From the NCBI GenBank assembly GCA_038042195.1, contig JBBTET010000080.1, forward strand, positions 1 through 32,354: DNA of 32,354 nt, read 5' to 3'. Below are positions 16,455 to 24,656 of the stretch, one piece after another. The notes beneath the pieces were generated by a model. That model was not told where the DNA came from. It saw only the letters and a list, made by a program, of their open reading frames with translations, and ran no database searches. The translations under genes and the position numbers were made by a program. How positions within the stretch are numbered: position 1 is the first letter of the stretch; every line of letters starts with the position of its first letter. Source of the DNA: JACRIM01 sp038042195 (GTDB taxonomy: Bacteria > Planctomycetota > Phycisphaerae > UBA1845 > UTPLA1).

Positions 16455-18563
16455 ATGCGCGGGTTGCTGCCTTATTGTTTCCTCTGTTTCGTACATGCCG
16501 CTATGGCGAGCGGTCAGACGTCCGCCACCAAACCCACCTCGACCGCTTTGGGAGATGTCGAGCGCGAGGTGATGGAGAACATCCGTCACCAACCTTTGGG
16601 CAAGGGTATGGTGGATGATCTGAATCTCCCCGACGAGTTCCTGCGTCGTGCCGCCGATCGGATCATCCGGCAAACGTACGAAGAGCGCTATCGCGCCGTG
16701 CTCCCGGATGAACAAACGAAAGAGCACGCCCCACCCGGTGAGGCCGACTCAGCGCCCAGTGTCCCCGCGATCGCGATTCGCCGATTTCAATCGCCGACGG
16801 AGGTGGCGGCGTATCGCACTACCCTGCGCGAGGATCGCCCGCCCTTGCGTGGGTTTCGAGCCCCGATTCGAGGCGAACCCATTCAGGACTGGCCGTTTGA
16901 GTGGCCGTTTGATTCGGCACCGCCGGAGGTACGACAAGCCGCCGAACATGTTGCCAAACGGCTGGCGCGAGATGGAGTGCTGGCCACGACCGCCGCGTTG
17001 GTTGATGTGCTTGGGGAGAAATTGCTGCGGAAGGATGCGGCGGATTTATTGAGGCGTGTGGGAATGCCGGTCGACATGCTCGAATGCTTTGGTGCGTCCG
17101 AGCACGACGGCTCCCTCATTAAACTGCTCCAGGAAATACGAGACCGAAGGCGGAGGTCTTCATCAGAATGTGAAAGATGGCTGGCAGGCATCCCGTTTGC
17201 TTGGAAGCCATCCGGATTTCGTGTCGCCGTGGACAGCGGGGGGCGCGATTGTGCGATGCTGCGCCTGCAAGTCACCCGCGGCGATTATTGGGACGGAGAG
17301 GGTGACGGGTGCAGCGTGGATATCGCGCGGCAACTCATTGCGAATATCCCCGATGCGAGGTTTCTGATTCACATTGAGGATCGCTTCGTCAAGCAATTCC
17401 TGAAGTCGGCAAAGAACTGGCCCCTCGGCGAGCGCGGCCGCGTGACGGTGCTGCCCGAGCACGGGACGGTGGGGCAATGGGCACAGGACAACGCGAAGGT
17501 GGGTTTCCTCGGAGAAAAGAACAGCACGTCGGCACTCACAAAAGTTGTCACGATGGTACCGAGATATGCAAGCCGACGTGAGGATGGATCGGTCTTTGTG
17601 CCCGGCGAGTCATTTCTTGCGGATCGTCTCAGCGCAGCTGGCCACGAGATTCGGCATTCCCGTCTGCTGTTTCAAGGCGGGAATCTAATCGCCGTTCGTG
17701 ATCCAAAACTAAACAAGCTTGTTCTACTGATCGGCGAGGCGGAAATTTATCGCAACACGGCGCTTGGCCTGACACGCAGCCAGGCGGAGGAAGCGTTTCG
17801 AGTCGAATTCGGCGTCGATGAGTGCATGGTTCTCCCTGCCGTTTCGTATCACATCGATTATGAAGTCTCTTTCCGGGAGCATGACAAGGACCTGATCGTG
17901 TTCGTCAATGATTCTGGGGCCGCGAGGGAGATCATTCTCGACGTCGGATTGGATTGCCTCAAGGCGGCGGGCGTACTGGACATCACGGCCTACAGGGTTG
18001 CGAAGGAACAATTACAATCTCATAAGAACAGTGAGTTTCTAGGCTTGCTAATGGGTCCATTGGGGCAAACTGCCGCCGTGAAAGGCGGTTTTCCTGTTTC
18101 GTTGGCGCGACACTTTTCAACAGGACCGGTCGATTCCGGAGTTGGTAATCTGCAGCGATTCCTGTTGGCCGTGGACCTATTGGCAGCGGAGGTATTGCCT
18201 GCCGGGGCTTGGCCGAGCGACCCCCATAGCCAGGCATTTCTGCGGTCGATATTGCGACGAAGCGATGACCGAAAACACTTTCAGAAACTGCTTGCCGATC
18301 GAGGATGGGTGATATCACACATTCCCAGCCTCGCCGAAGAGGGTCAGAGCATCAATTACCTCAATGGAATTCAGGCTCGGAGACACTATCTTATGCCTGC
18401 GTATGGAGGCCTTTTCGACCGGCTGGACATGGTTGCACAAAGGTGTTTTTCTGAGTTGCTGCCATCGGAAATACGAGTCGTCCCTATACACTGCGGAGAA
18501 AGCCAGAGGCGAGTTGGGGCGGTTCGCTGTTCGGCTGGCTCATACCCGAAAATAGGCTCTTAG
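16455..18563 (+). CDS. Secreted peptidylarginine-deiminase-like (pentein-fold) protein
   Basis: A 702-residue exported protein; residues 1-18 form a signal peptide ending in AMA. The C-terminal two-thirds carries the ordered motifs of guanidine-modifying penteins: Trp342-Ala-Gln-Asp345-Asn (compare WIQDE of vertebrate PADs and WxRDN of bacterial deiminases), Gly408-Gly409-Asn410, His466-Ile-Asp468 (compare HVDEF), and Cys692 in GAVRC ten residues before the end, at the place of the GxxHC nucleophile. Cys680 in PIHCGE is the alternative nucleophile. These families convert arginine side chains or small guanidines to citrulline or ureido products. The N-terminal 250 residues are unrecognised. 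Function is inferred from motifs and was not searched against a database. Confidence 0.72.
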   Translation: MRGLLPYCFLCFVHAAMASGQTSATKPTSTALGDVEREVMENIRHQPLGKGMVDDLNLPDEFLRRAADRIIRQTYEERYRAVLPDEQTKEHAPPGEADSAPSVPAIAIRRFQSPTEVAAYRTTLREDRPPLRGFRAPIRGEPIQDWPFEWPFDSAPPEVRQAAEHVAKRLARDGVLATTAALVDVLGEKLLRKDAADLLRRVGMPVDMLECFGASEHDGSLIKLLQEIRDRRRRSSSECERWLAGIPFAWKPSGFRVAVDSGGRDCAMLRLQVTRGDYWDGEGDGCSVDIARQLIANIPDARFLIHIEDRFVKQFLKSAKNWPLGERGRVTVLPEHGTVGQWAQDNAKVGFLGEKNSTSALTKVVTMVPRYASRREDGSVFVPGESFLADRLSAAGHEIRHSRLLFQGGNLIAVRDPKLNKLVLLIGEAEIYRNTALGLTRSQAEEAFRVEFGVDECMVLPAVSYHIDYEVSFREHDKDLIVFVNDSGAAREIILDVGLDCLKAAGVLDITAYRVAKEQLQSHKNSEFLGLLMGPLGQTAAVKGGFPVSLARHFSTGPVDSGVGNLQRFLLAVDLLAAEVLPAGAWPSDPHSQAFLRSILRRSDDRKHFQKLLADRGWVISHIPSLAEEGQSINYLNGIQARRHYLMPAYGGLFDRLDMVAQRCFSELLPSEIRVVPIHCGESQRRVGAVRCSAGSYPKIGS

Positions 18564-18887
18564 CTGGCATGTGGGGCAGAATCCACACTCTTTTGAGTCG
18601 TAATCGGCAACAGGCGGTAATTCTCGACATGGGGCATACCGAAATGGAAAACACCGCCTTCTGCAAAGAAACTGCACGGCGAACGCGTAAGTGGTTGAAA
18701 TGACTGGACAAGACTGGTATGCTGGGGTTTCATGGGAACCTGCTAGTTTCGGCGGAGTACAAATCTGTCGTCTGATAATCGAGTGATTCCGGTCACTTAG
18801 TTGCGCAGGGTTCATGTAGCGCAATGGTCGGGTCCGAACGGATTCGCCCTTGTCGGGGTGTTGTTTTTATCTTTTGGAGAAATTGAA
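18564..18887. other. Intergenic region with candidate promoter (324 bases)
   Basis: The region separates the deiminase-like gene from the dockerin-tailed gene. A weak hairpin (TGTGG at 18570, CCACA at 18583) follows the upstream stop and is trailed by CTCTTTT, too weak to call as a terminator. The candidate promoter is listed separately. The downstream frame is open from 18801, but the signal peptide and Shine-Dalgarno sequence place the start at 18888. Confidence 0.5.
18695..18723 (+). promoter_or_regulatory. Candidate sigma-70-type promoter for the dockerin-tailed gene
   Basis: TTGAAA at 18695-18700 and TATGCT at 18718-18723 are separated by exactly 17 bases, matching a vegetative promoter at four of six positions in each box or better. 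It would give a leader of about 155 bases before the ATG at 18888. Confidence 0.4.
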
Positions 18888-20912
18888 ATGCGACAAAGTC
18901 GAATCGTGATCCTTGCAGTGGCCATGCTTGCCCAGGCCGTTGGCTTCTCCGGCGTGGCGAATGCCGAAAGCGAACTCTGGTCGATCCGCGAGGGTCGCAG
19001 TCTGATCGTGTTGGATCAGTCAGCGCTGAGCAAGGCCGGCCTGTTGATCTCGTCGGATGTCGGTCGAACGACGGAGCCGATGCTGGTGGACGTGGCCCCT
19101 CATACGCCATACGCCGCAGTGGTTGACGATTTGAAGACCGGGCAATTCAACGCGCTTCAGGTCTTCCACTTGGGCGGTCTGACGATCAACAGTCGCGTCG
19201 GTCAGCACATCATGACGTCGATCCTGATTGATGGGTCGGTATTGGCGGCGCAATCGTTGCAGGACAAATCGCTGGATCAAAGCCCCCGCCTCATCGTTTC
19301 CGGCGGTGATCGGTTTGTGGATGTTCCTTCCGGCGGCTTCGGCATTCAGGACGGATCGCTCGTGATTTCGCCGACGTTGGCGGCTCAGCTCGGCCAGGAC
19401 CAACTGTCCGGAGTCAGCATTGGAACGGTCACGATGAATCTTGTCTTTGAAGTTCCGCATCCCACGCACGAAGAGCCATCAGGGCAACGCGTGTGTGCAA
19501 ATCCGAATACCGGCCCCGATGTGATTGTCGGCGGACTTGAGGCGGGCGGCGCGGCGGTGCAAAACTACACTGCGGTCGGCTCCATCGATGCCATTGCGAT
19601 CGCCACGACCTCCTGCAACATCGGCAATGTGAACGTTCAATGGCAGGCCAACAACAATCTCCACCCCGTGATTGGGGGTGCGCTTTATCGATACAAGGTC
19701 ACAAGCGGTTCCGGGCGCATGGAGCAGATCGGGCTTGGCTGGCTGAAGCACGGCTTTACAGCGTTGACGGGCAGTCTTTGCTGCACTTGCAATGGACAGG
19801 GGGGAGCCGTACTTGGTCAGGGTTGCTCTGATCCGTACACGGCGTCCCGCAATGGAACGCAAACCGCCTTGCCGGGCGCGCTCGGCCCCCGGTTTCAGGT
19901 GAACCCCCACACCGGCGTCTATACATTTCCCTACATGTTCCGAGGCGTTGCGATTCCCGGTGGTGAGTCCAACATCACTCGACGAGTTCAGTCGCAGTTG
20001 ACGGACCTGGACCCGGCTCAGAATGCCGGCGCCACCTACTGGATCGAGGCCCAATACGTCACGCAAGACGATGCAACGGCCGGCAATCAGAATAACAACG
20101 CATCGTATGCGCCGGCAACCGTTACGGGCAATGCGACGAACTGCACTGTGTCCGCATCAAACGGAACGACGGTTCGCATGAAGGGGGCCTTGCAAGCGTG
20201 GAAGGCATTCGATGCGGCTGTGACGGAGACGCTGATCGACGTACCAGAGGATAGCGGCCTTCCAACAGGTCGCGTGATCCTCGAGGCGAAGGCGACCTCG
20301 TTGGGCGGAGGCCTTTATCATTATGAGTATGCGTTGCTCAACATGAATTCGGATCGGGCGATTCAGAGCTTTAGCGTTCCCGTTTCGCCTTATGCGACTG
20401 TATCCAACATCGGATTCCACGATGTGTTCTATCACGAGCCGGACGGTTGCGGCAGCTCTGCGGCGACTCCGATCACGTTTGACGGAACCGATTGGCCGGG
20501 CATGGTTTCCGGCGGTAACGTTCATTGGGATATGGTCGGGCTTACAGGATCGGGTGCCACCGCTCCCTGCAATTCAAATGCACTCCGCTGGGGAACGACG
20601 TACAACTTCCGCTTTGATTCGGATGTACCTCCTGCCAGTGGAAAGGCCGCAATCGGTCAATGGAAGGTCGTGAACTCGGTCGACGCGACCACCGTATTGC
20701 CGGAGGATGTGACGTGTCTGCGCGGCGACATGAACAACGACAGCCTGGTGGATGGCGGCGATATCGCACGCATGTCAGAAATCCTCGTGACCGGCAGCAG
20801 CACCGCCCGCGAGAAGTGTGCCGGCGACCTTGAACTCACCGCTGATTTCAACGTGGATGCCGACGACATCGACAATTTCGCCACTTGCTTGCTTAACGGC
20901 GGCGGCTGCTAA
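18888..20912 (+). CDS. Secreted protein with C-terminal dockerin-like repeats, function unknown
   Basis: A 674-residue exported protein. The ATG at 18888 has GGAGA seven bases upstream and gives a clean signal peptide ending in ANA (residue 26). The body has two parts: residues about 27-200, beta-rich with no recognised motif, and about 200-600, with paired cysteines (SLCCTCNG) and many Asn/Gly/Thr turns typical of extracellular beta domains. The last 65 residues hold two Ca-binding dockerin-like segments, GDMNNDSLVDGGDIARM and ADFNVDADDIDNFATCLL. I do not recognise the main domain. A promoter candidate precedes it and a strong terminator follows, so it is probably transcribed alone. Confidence 0.85.
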   Translation: MRQSRIVILAVAMLAQAVGFSGVANAESELWSIREGRSLIVLDQSALSKAGLLISSDVGRTTEPMLVDVAPHTPYAAVVDDLKTGQFNALQVFHLGGLTINSRVGQHIMTSILIDGSVLAAQSLQDKSLDQSPRLIVSGGDRFVDVPSGGFGIQDGSLVISPTLAAQLGQDQLSGVSIGTVTMNLVFEVPHPTHEEPSGQRVCANPNTGPDVIVGGLEAGGAAVQNYTAVGSIDAIAIATTSCNIGNVNVQWQANNNLHPVIGGALYRYKVTSGSGRMEQIGLGWLKHGFTALTGSLCCTCNGQGGAVLGQGCSDPYTASRNGTQTALPGALGPRFQVNPHTGVYTFPYMFRGVAIPGGESNITRRVQSQLTDLDPAQNAGATYWIEAQYVTQDDATAGNQNNNASYAPATVTGNATNCTVSASNGTTVRMKGALQAWKAFDAAVTETLIDVPEDSGLPTGRVILEAKATSLGGGLYHYEYALLNMNSDRAIQSFSVPVSPYATVSNIGFHDVFYHEPDGCGSSAATPITFDGTDWPGMVSGGNVHWDMVGLTGSGATAPCNSNALRWGTTYNFRFDSDVPPASGKAAIGQWKVVNSVDATTVLPEDVTCLRGDMNNDSLVDGGDIARMSEILVTGSSTAREKCAGDLELTADFNVDADDIDNFATCLLNGGGC

Positions 20913-20950
20913 GCATTCGAGCTGATCGACTTTAGGAGGGTGGAGGGAAG

Positions 20951-20984
20951 AGCCGGGTCCATGTGACCCGGCTTTTTCGTTTTT
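20951..20984 (+). terminator. Rho-independent terminator
   Basis: A perfect 9-base stem, AGCCGGGTC at 20951-20959 and GACCCGGCT at 20965-20973, closes a 5-base loop and is followed directly by TTTTCGTTTTT. It lies 38 bases after the stop of the dockerin-tailed gene and isolates it from gyrA. Confidence 0.92.
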
Positions 20985-21170
20985 ACTCGATTTTGCGGTT
21001 GTACCAGACGTTGGTCACGTCATCGTCGGCCAAGGCCGACGGCTAAATGGGGCGTTGGCATGACGCAATCCGCTCGTCGTGCCCTCGTCGGAAGTGCTCG
21101 GTGATCGTACAATCCGGGCGGCTCGCCCACTGGTCGGGTGGGCCGTTGACATCGATCGAGAGCAGCACGA

Positions 21171-23762
21171 ATGAGCGACGCGAAACCCGAGAACATCCGA
21201 AACCTCCCCATCGTCGATGAAATGCAGGATTCGTACCTGCGCTATGCCATGAGCGTGATCGTGGCTCGCGCGCTGCCCGACGTGCGCGACGGCTTGAAGC
21301 CCAGCCAGCGGCGCATTCTCGTGGCCATGAATGATCTGAACCTCAGCCCGCGCAGTGCCCATCGAAAGTGTGCCAAAATCTCCGGCGACACCTCCGGCAA
21401 CTATCACCCCCACGGCGAGGCCGTCGTCTATCCGACGCTGGTGCGCATGGCCCAGACGTTCAACATGCGTTATCCGCTGATCGACGGGCAGGGAAACTTC
21501 GGCTCGATCGACGGCGACCCTCCGGCGGCCATGCGATACACCGAGGCGCGGATGGCGCACCCGACCGTCGACATGATGGAAGACCTCGACAAAGAGACCG
21601 TGGACTTCATCCCGAACTATGACGAAACGACGACGGAGCCGGTGGTGCTGCCGTCGAAATTTCCGACGCTGCTGGTGAACGGCAGCACGGGCATCGCGGT
21701 GGGCATGGCGACCAATCTGCCGCCGCACAATCTGGGCGAGATTTGCAACGGCCTGCTGGCGTTGGTCGCGAACCCGGAGATCACGGTCGAGGAGCTCATG
21801 AAGGACGTGCCGGGGCCGGACTTTCCGACGGGCGGGTTCATTTGCGGTCGAACGGGGATTCTCGACGCCTACACGCGCGGGCGCGGGTCGCTGACGCTGC
21901 GAGGCAAGACGCACTTCGAGGAGATGAAGGGCGACCGTATTCGCATCGTGGTGGACGAGATTCCGTACGGCATTCTGAAGAACACGATCACCGAGAAGAT
22001 CGCCGACTGTGTCAAGGATGGGCGGCTGCCGGAGGTAAGCGACGTTCGGGACGAATCGGATCGCAAGTATGCCGTGCGACTGGTGGTGGAGTGCAAGTCG
22101 GGGGTCAGCGAAGAGGTGGTGCTGAACAAGCTGTACGAGCACACCCCGTTGCAGACGAGCTACACGATCATGAACATCGCGCTGGTCGGCAAGCAGCCAC
22201 AGACGCTGTCGATCAAGCAGTTGATGGAGTATTACCTTGAGCATCGCAAAGATGTGATCACGCGACGCACGCGGTTCCTGATGCGCAAGGCACGGCAAAA
22301 GGCGCACCTGCTGGAAGGCTTGATCCTCGCCCTGGGCGACATCGACGCGATCATCGATCTGATCAAGAAATCGAAAAGCCCCGACGAGGCCAAGACAGCC
22401 TTGTTGGCGAGGGCGCTGCGGCTGGTGGAGTCCGCGTCGCTGGCGAAGTTGTTGCCTACGCAATTTATTCAGCGAGTCTCGAAGACCGACCAGCGGCTCA
22501 CCCACGTTCAGGCGGCGGCCATTCTCTCGATGCAATTGCAGCGGCTGACCGGGTTGGAAGTAGAAAAGCTGGCGAAGGAATACGGCGCGTTGGTCGACGA
22601 GATCGACGGGTATCAGCGCATTCTACAGAGTCCCGAGCTTGTACTCGACATTGTTCGAGAAGACCTGCACGAAATGAAGGCCAAGTACGCCGACGCACGA
22701 CGCACGCAGATCATTGCGGCCGTCGGCGAGTTCCGCATGGAGGAACTGATCGAAGACCGGCCGATGATCGTGACGATTTCGCATGAGGGCTACATCAAGC
22801 GCGTGCCCACGGAGACGTATCGCAGCCAGGGTCGTGGCGGACGCGGTATCCGCGGGAGCGACACGAAGGAAGGCGACTTCATCGAGGATTTGTTCATCGC
22901 CAGCACGCATAATTATCTGCTGTTCTTCACGAATCGCGGGCGCGTGTATTGGATGAAGGTCTATGACCTCCCGGAGATGGCTCGCACGGCGCGGGGCCGT
23001 TCGATCGCGAATCTGCTGCGGATGCAGGACAACGAGCGACATACAGCGGTGCTGCCAGTGTCGCAGTTCGAGGAGAAGTTTATCTTCTTTGCCACGAGCA
23101 ACGGCACGGTGAAGAAAACGGCGCTGGGAGCCTTCTCACGGCCGAGGCCCAGCGGCATCATCGCCATCAGCATTGACCCCGATGATTCGCTCATCAACGT
23201 TCACCTGGTGAGCGACACGGACGAAGTCGTACTCGGCACGCGGCAGGGCATGGCGGTGCGATTCAACCATACTGACGTGCGGGCGATGGGTCGCGGCGCG
23301 GCCGGCGTGCGAGGAATAACCCTGAAGCGCGACGACGTGGTCGTGGATATGGCGGTCATTCGGCCGGAGATGAGCCTGTTGACAGTCTGCGAAAACGGGT
23401 ACGGCAAGCGGACGGAGATTGAGGAGTATCGCCTGCAAAAGCGCGGCGGCAGCGGCGTCATCAACATCAAGACTACCGAGCGAAACGGTGAGGTCGTGGC
23501 CCTGCGCACGGTCACGGATGCCGACGAACTCATGCTCATCACGGCCAAGGGCATCATGCTTCGCACGCCGATTTCCGAGACACGCGAGATCGGTCGAGCG
23601 ACTCAGGGCGTGCGGTTGATCCGCTTGGACGAAGGGGACAAGGTGGTGTCGGTGGCACGGGTGGCTAAGGATGAGGAGGAAGGCGAGGCACAGACATCGG
23701 CCGAGCCAACCAGCCCCGCCCCTGAGGATCAAGGTCCGACAACGGACGTTCCGCCTCCGTGA
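21171..23762 (+). CDS. gyrA: DNA gyrase subunit A
   Basis: Breaks and rejoins DNA as the A subunit of gyrase, introducing negative supercoils with GyrB. The 863-residue protein has the usual length and order: N-terminal winged-helix domain, catalytic Tyr123 in MRYTEARM, tower and coiled coil, and a C-terminal six-bladed beta-pinwheel. The pinwheel begins with SQGRGGRGIRG, a version of the GyrA box that distinguishes gyrase from topoisomerase IV. The quinolone pocket is altered: at the positions of E. coli Ser83 and Asp87 it has Ala84 and Pro88 (HGEAVVYP). The tail after residue 835 is acidic and Pro-rich. gyrB is not adjacent. The start follows GAGAG. Confidence 0.97.
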   Translation: MSDAKPENIRNLPIVDEMQDSYLRYAMSVIVARALPDVRDGLKPSQRRILVAMNDLNLSPRSAHRKCAKISGDTSGNYHPHGEAVVYPTLVRMAQTFNMRYPLIDGQGNFGSIDGDPPAAMRYTEARMAHPTVDMMEDLDKETVDFIPNYDETTTEPVVLPSKFPTLLVNGSTGIAVGMATNLPPHNLGEICNGLLALVANPEITVEELMKDVPGPDFPTGGFICGRTGILDAYTRGRGSLTLRGKTHFEEMKGDRIRIVVDEIPYGILKNTITEKIADCVKDGRLPEVSDVRDESDRKYAVRLVVECKSGVSEEVVLNKLYEHTPLQTSYTIMNIALVGKQPQTLSIKQLMEYYLEHRKDVITRRTRFLMRKARQKAHLLEGLILALGDIDAIIDLIKKSKSPDEAKTALLARALRLVESASLAKLLPTQFIQRVSKTDQRLTHVQAAAILSMQLQRLTGLEVEKLAKEYGALVDEIDGYQRILQSPELVLDIVREDLHEMKAKYADARRTQIIAAVGEFRMEELIEDRPMIVTISHEGYIKRVPTETYRSQGRGGRGIRGSDTKEGDFIEDLFIASTHNYLLFFTNRGRVYWMKVYDLPEMARTARGRSIANLLRMQDNERHTAVLPVSQFEEKFIFFATSNGTVKKTALGAFSRPRPSGIIAISIDPDDSLINVHLVSDTDEVVLGTRQGMAVRFNHTDVRAMGRGAAGVRGITLKRDDVVVDMAVIRPEMSLLTVCENGYGKRTEIEEYRLQKRGGSGVINIKTTERNGEVVALRTVTDADELMLITAKGIMLRTPISETREIGRATQGVRLIRLDEGDKVVSVARVAKDEEEGEAQTSAEPTSPAPEDQGPTTDVPPP

Positions 23763-23824
23763 TATCAGGTGCTGTATGGGCACTGACTAAGCGATATTGG
23801 ACCTGCCATTTAATCCAGTTGTCG

Positions 23825-23836
23825 TGTGATTACACA
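23825..23836. promoter_or_regulatory. Possible operator half-sites upstream of vapBC
   Basis: TGTG-ATTA-CACA forms a short inverted repeat ending 15 bases before the TATAAT box, where an autoregulating antitoxin could occlude RNA polymerase. It is short and may be chance. Confidence 0.25.
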
Positions 23837-23847
23837 GGCCGGAGCAT

Positions 23848-23856
23848 TGCTATAAT
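23848..23856 (+). promoter_or_regulatory. Extended -10 promoter of the vapBC pair
   Basis: TGCTATAAT is a consensus extended -10 element (TG at 23848, TATAAT at 23851-23856). No good -35 is seen 16-18 bases upstream, which extended -10 promoters tolerate. It gives a leader of about 57 bases to the antitoxin ATG at 23921, containing a short GATAGATAGAT run. Confidence 0.6.
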
Positions 23857-23920
23857 AGTGGTGGATAGATAGATTAGCCGACACATCGGCCACGAGGCAG
23901 GATGGTCAGGGTACGTCCAC

Positions 23921-24175
23921 ATGTCCACGATCGAGTTTTCAATTGACTCTCAATTAGCCAATAGGCTCCAAGAACTTGCCGCGTCGGCTGGTGTGGATGT
24001 GCCGACGTTTGTACGCGAGACGATTGAGAGCCAACTGGCGACCATCGCTGCGGGGCAGCCTGTCTCCGTTGAAGAGCGGGTTGCGGCATGGTTGACATGG
24101 ACCGCCGGTCATCCTTGGATCGGCGCGGTGGCAGAGGATGACCGCGAGGGCATCTATGCGGGTCGCGGCGAGTGA
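23921..24175 (+). CDS. VapB-type antitoxin (putative)
   Basis: An 84-residue acidic protein directly upstream of a PIN-domain gene. Residues 1-45 (STIEFSIDSQLANRLQELA, then VDVPTFVRETIESQL) have the beta-strand then two-helix pattern of ribbon-helix-helix antitoxins; the C-terminal half (Trp-rich, then acidic) would be the toxin-binding tail. The last codons overlap the toxin start (GTGA), the classic coupled order of antitoxin before toxin. By analogy it neutralises the toxin and represses its own promoter at 23848-23856. The exact RHH subfamily is uncertain. Confidence 0.75.
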   Translation: MSTIEFSIDSQLANRLQELAASAGVDVPTFVRETIESQLATIAAGQPVSVEERVAAWLTWTAGHPWIGAVAEDDREGIYAGRGE

Positions 24176-24618
24176 GAATCCTGCTCGATACCAACGTTCT
24201 TCTTCGATCCGCGCAACCGAAGCATCCACAGTTTCAATTGGCTCGCGACTCCGTACGGAACCTGATCCAACAGAATCACGAAGTCTTCATCGTTCCGCAA
24301 AATCTTTATGAGTTTTGGGTCGTCGCCACGCGACCTGTTGATCGGAATGGCCTGAGTCTCAGCGTGCAACAAACCTTGGCAGAGGTGAATGCGATCCGAG
24401 CGATGTTTACGCTCCTTCTGGATGAACGGGGCATTTATTCGGAATGGGAACCCCTCGTGACGTCTCATGCCATCACCGGCAAGCGAGCACATGACGCTCG
24501 CCTCGTTGCCGCTGCGCTCCGCCACCGTCTCGATGCGATACTTACTTTTAACAATTCGGATTTCTCGTCAATCGCTGTGATTGCCGTGTTGGATCCCAGC
24601 TTGGTGGCGAAATCGTAG
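24172..24618 (+). CDS. PIN-domain ribonuclease toxin (VapC family)
   Basis: A 148-residue PIN-domain protein starting at a GTG overlapping the antitoxin stop. The four acidic metal-binding residues of the active site are visible: Asp6 in LLDTNVLL, Glu47 in NLYEFWVV, Asp108 in AHDARLVAAAL and Asp130 in NNSDF. Family members are Mg/Mn-dependent endoribonucleases, often cutting tRNA or rRNA. The target cannot be read from sequence. The pair sits between gyrA and a ComF-type gene with its own promoter, so it looks like an independently inserted module. Confidence 0.88.
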   Translation: MRILLDTNVLLRSAQPKHPQFQLARDSVRNLIQQNHEVFIVPQNLYEFWVVATRPVDRNGLSLSVQQTLAEVNAIRAMFTLLLDERGIYSEWEPLVTSHAITGKRAHDARLVAAALRHRLDAILTFNNSDFSSIAVIAVLDPSLVAKS

Positions 24619-24656
24619 TTGGCCGACTGTGAGTCTAACTGTCGCCCAACCATCGA

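Noticed and set aside
21125..21143. GCCCAC/GTGGGC inverted repeat upstream of gyrA
   Set aside because: Only six pairs in GC-rich sequence, with no promoter in register, so not enough to call a regulatory site.
21015..22535. 506-residue open frame on the minus strand overlapping gyrA
   Set aside because: It is antisense to gyrA, Arg/His/Gln-rich and without recognisable motifs: a compositional shadow.
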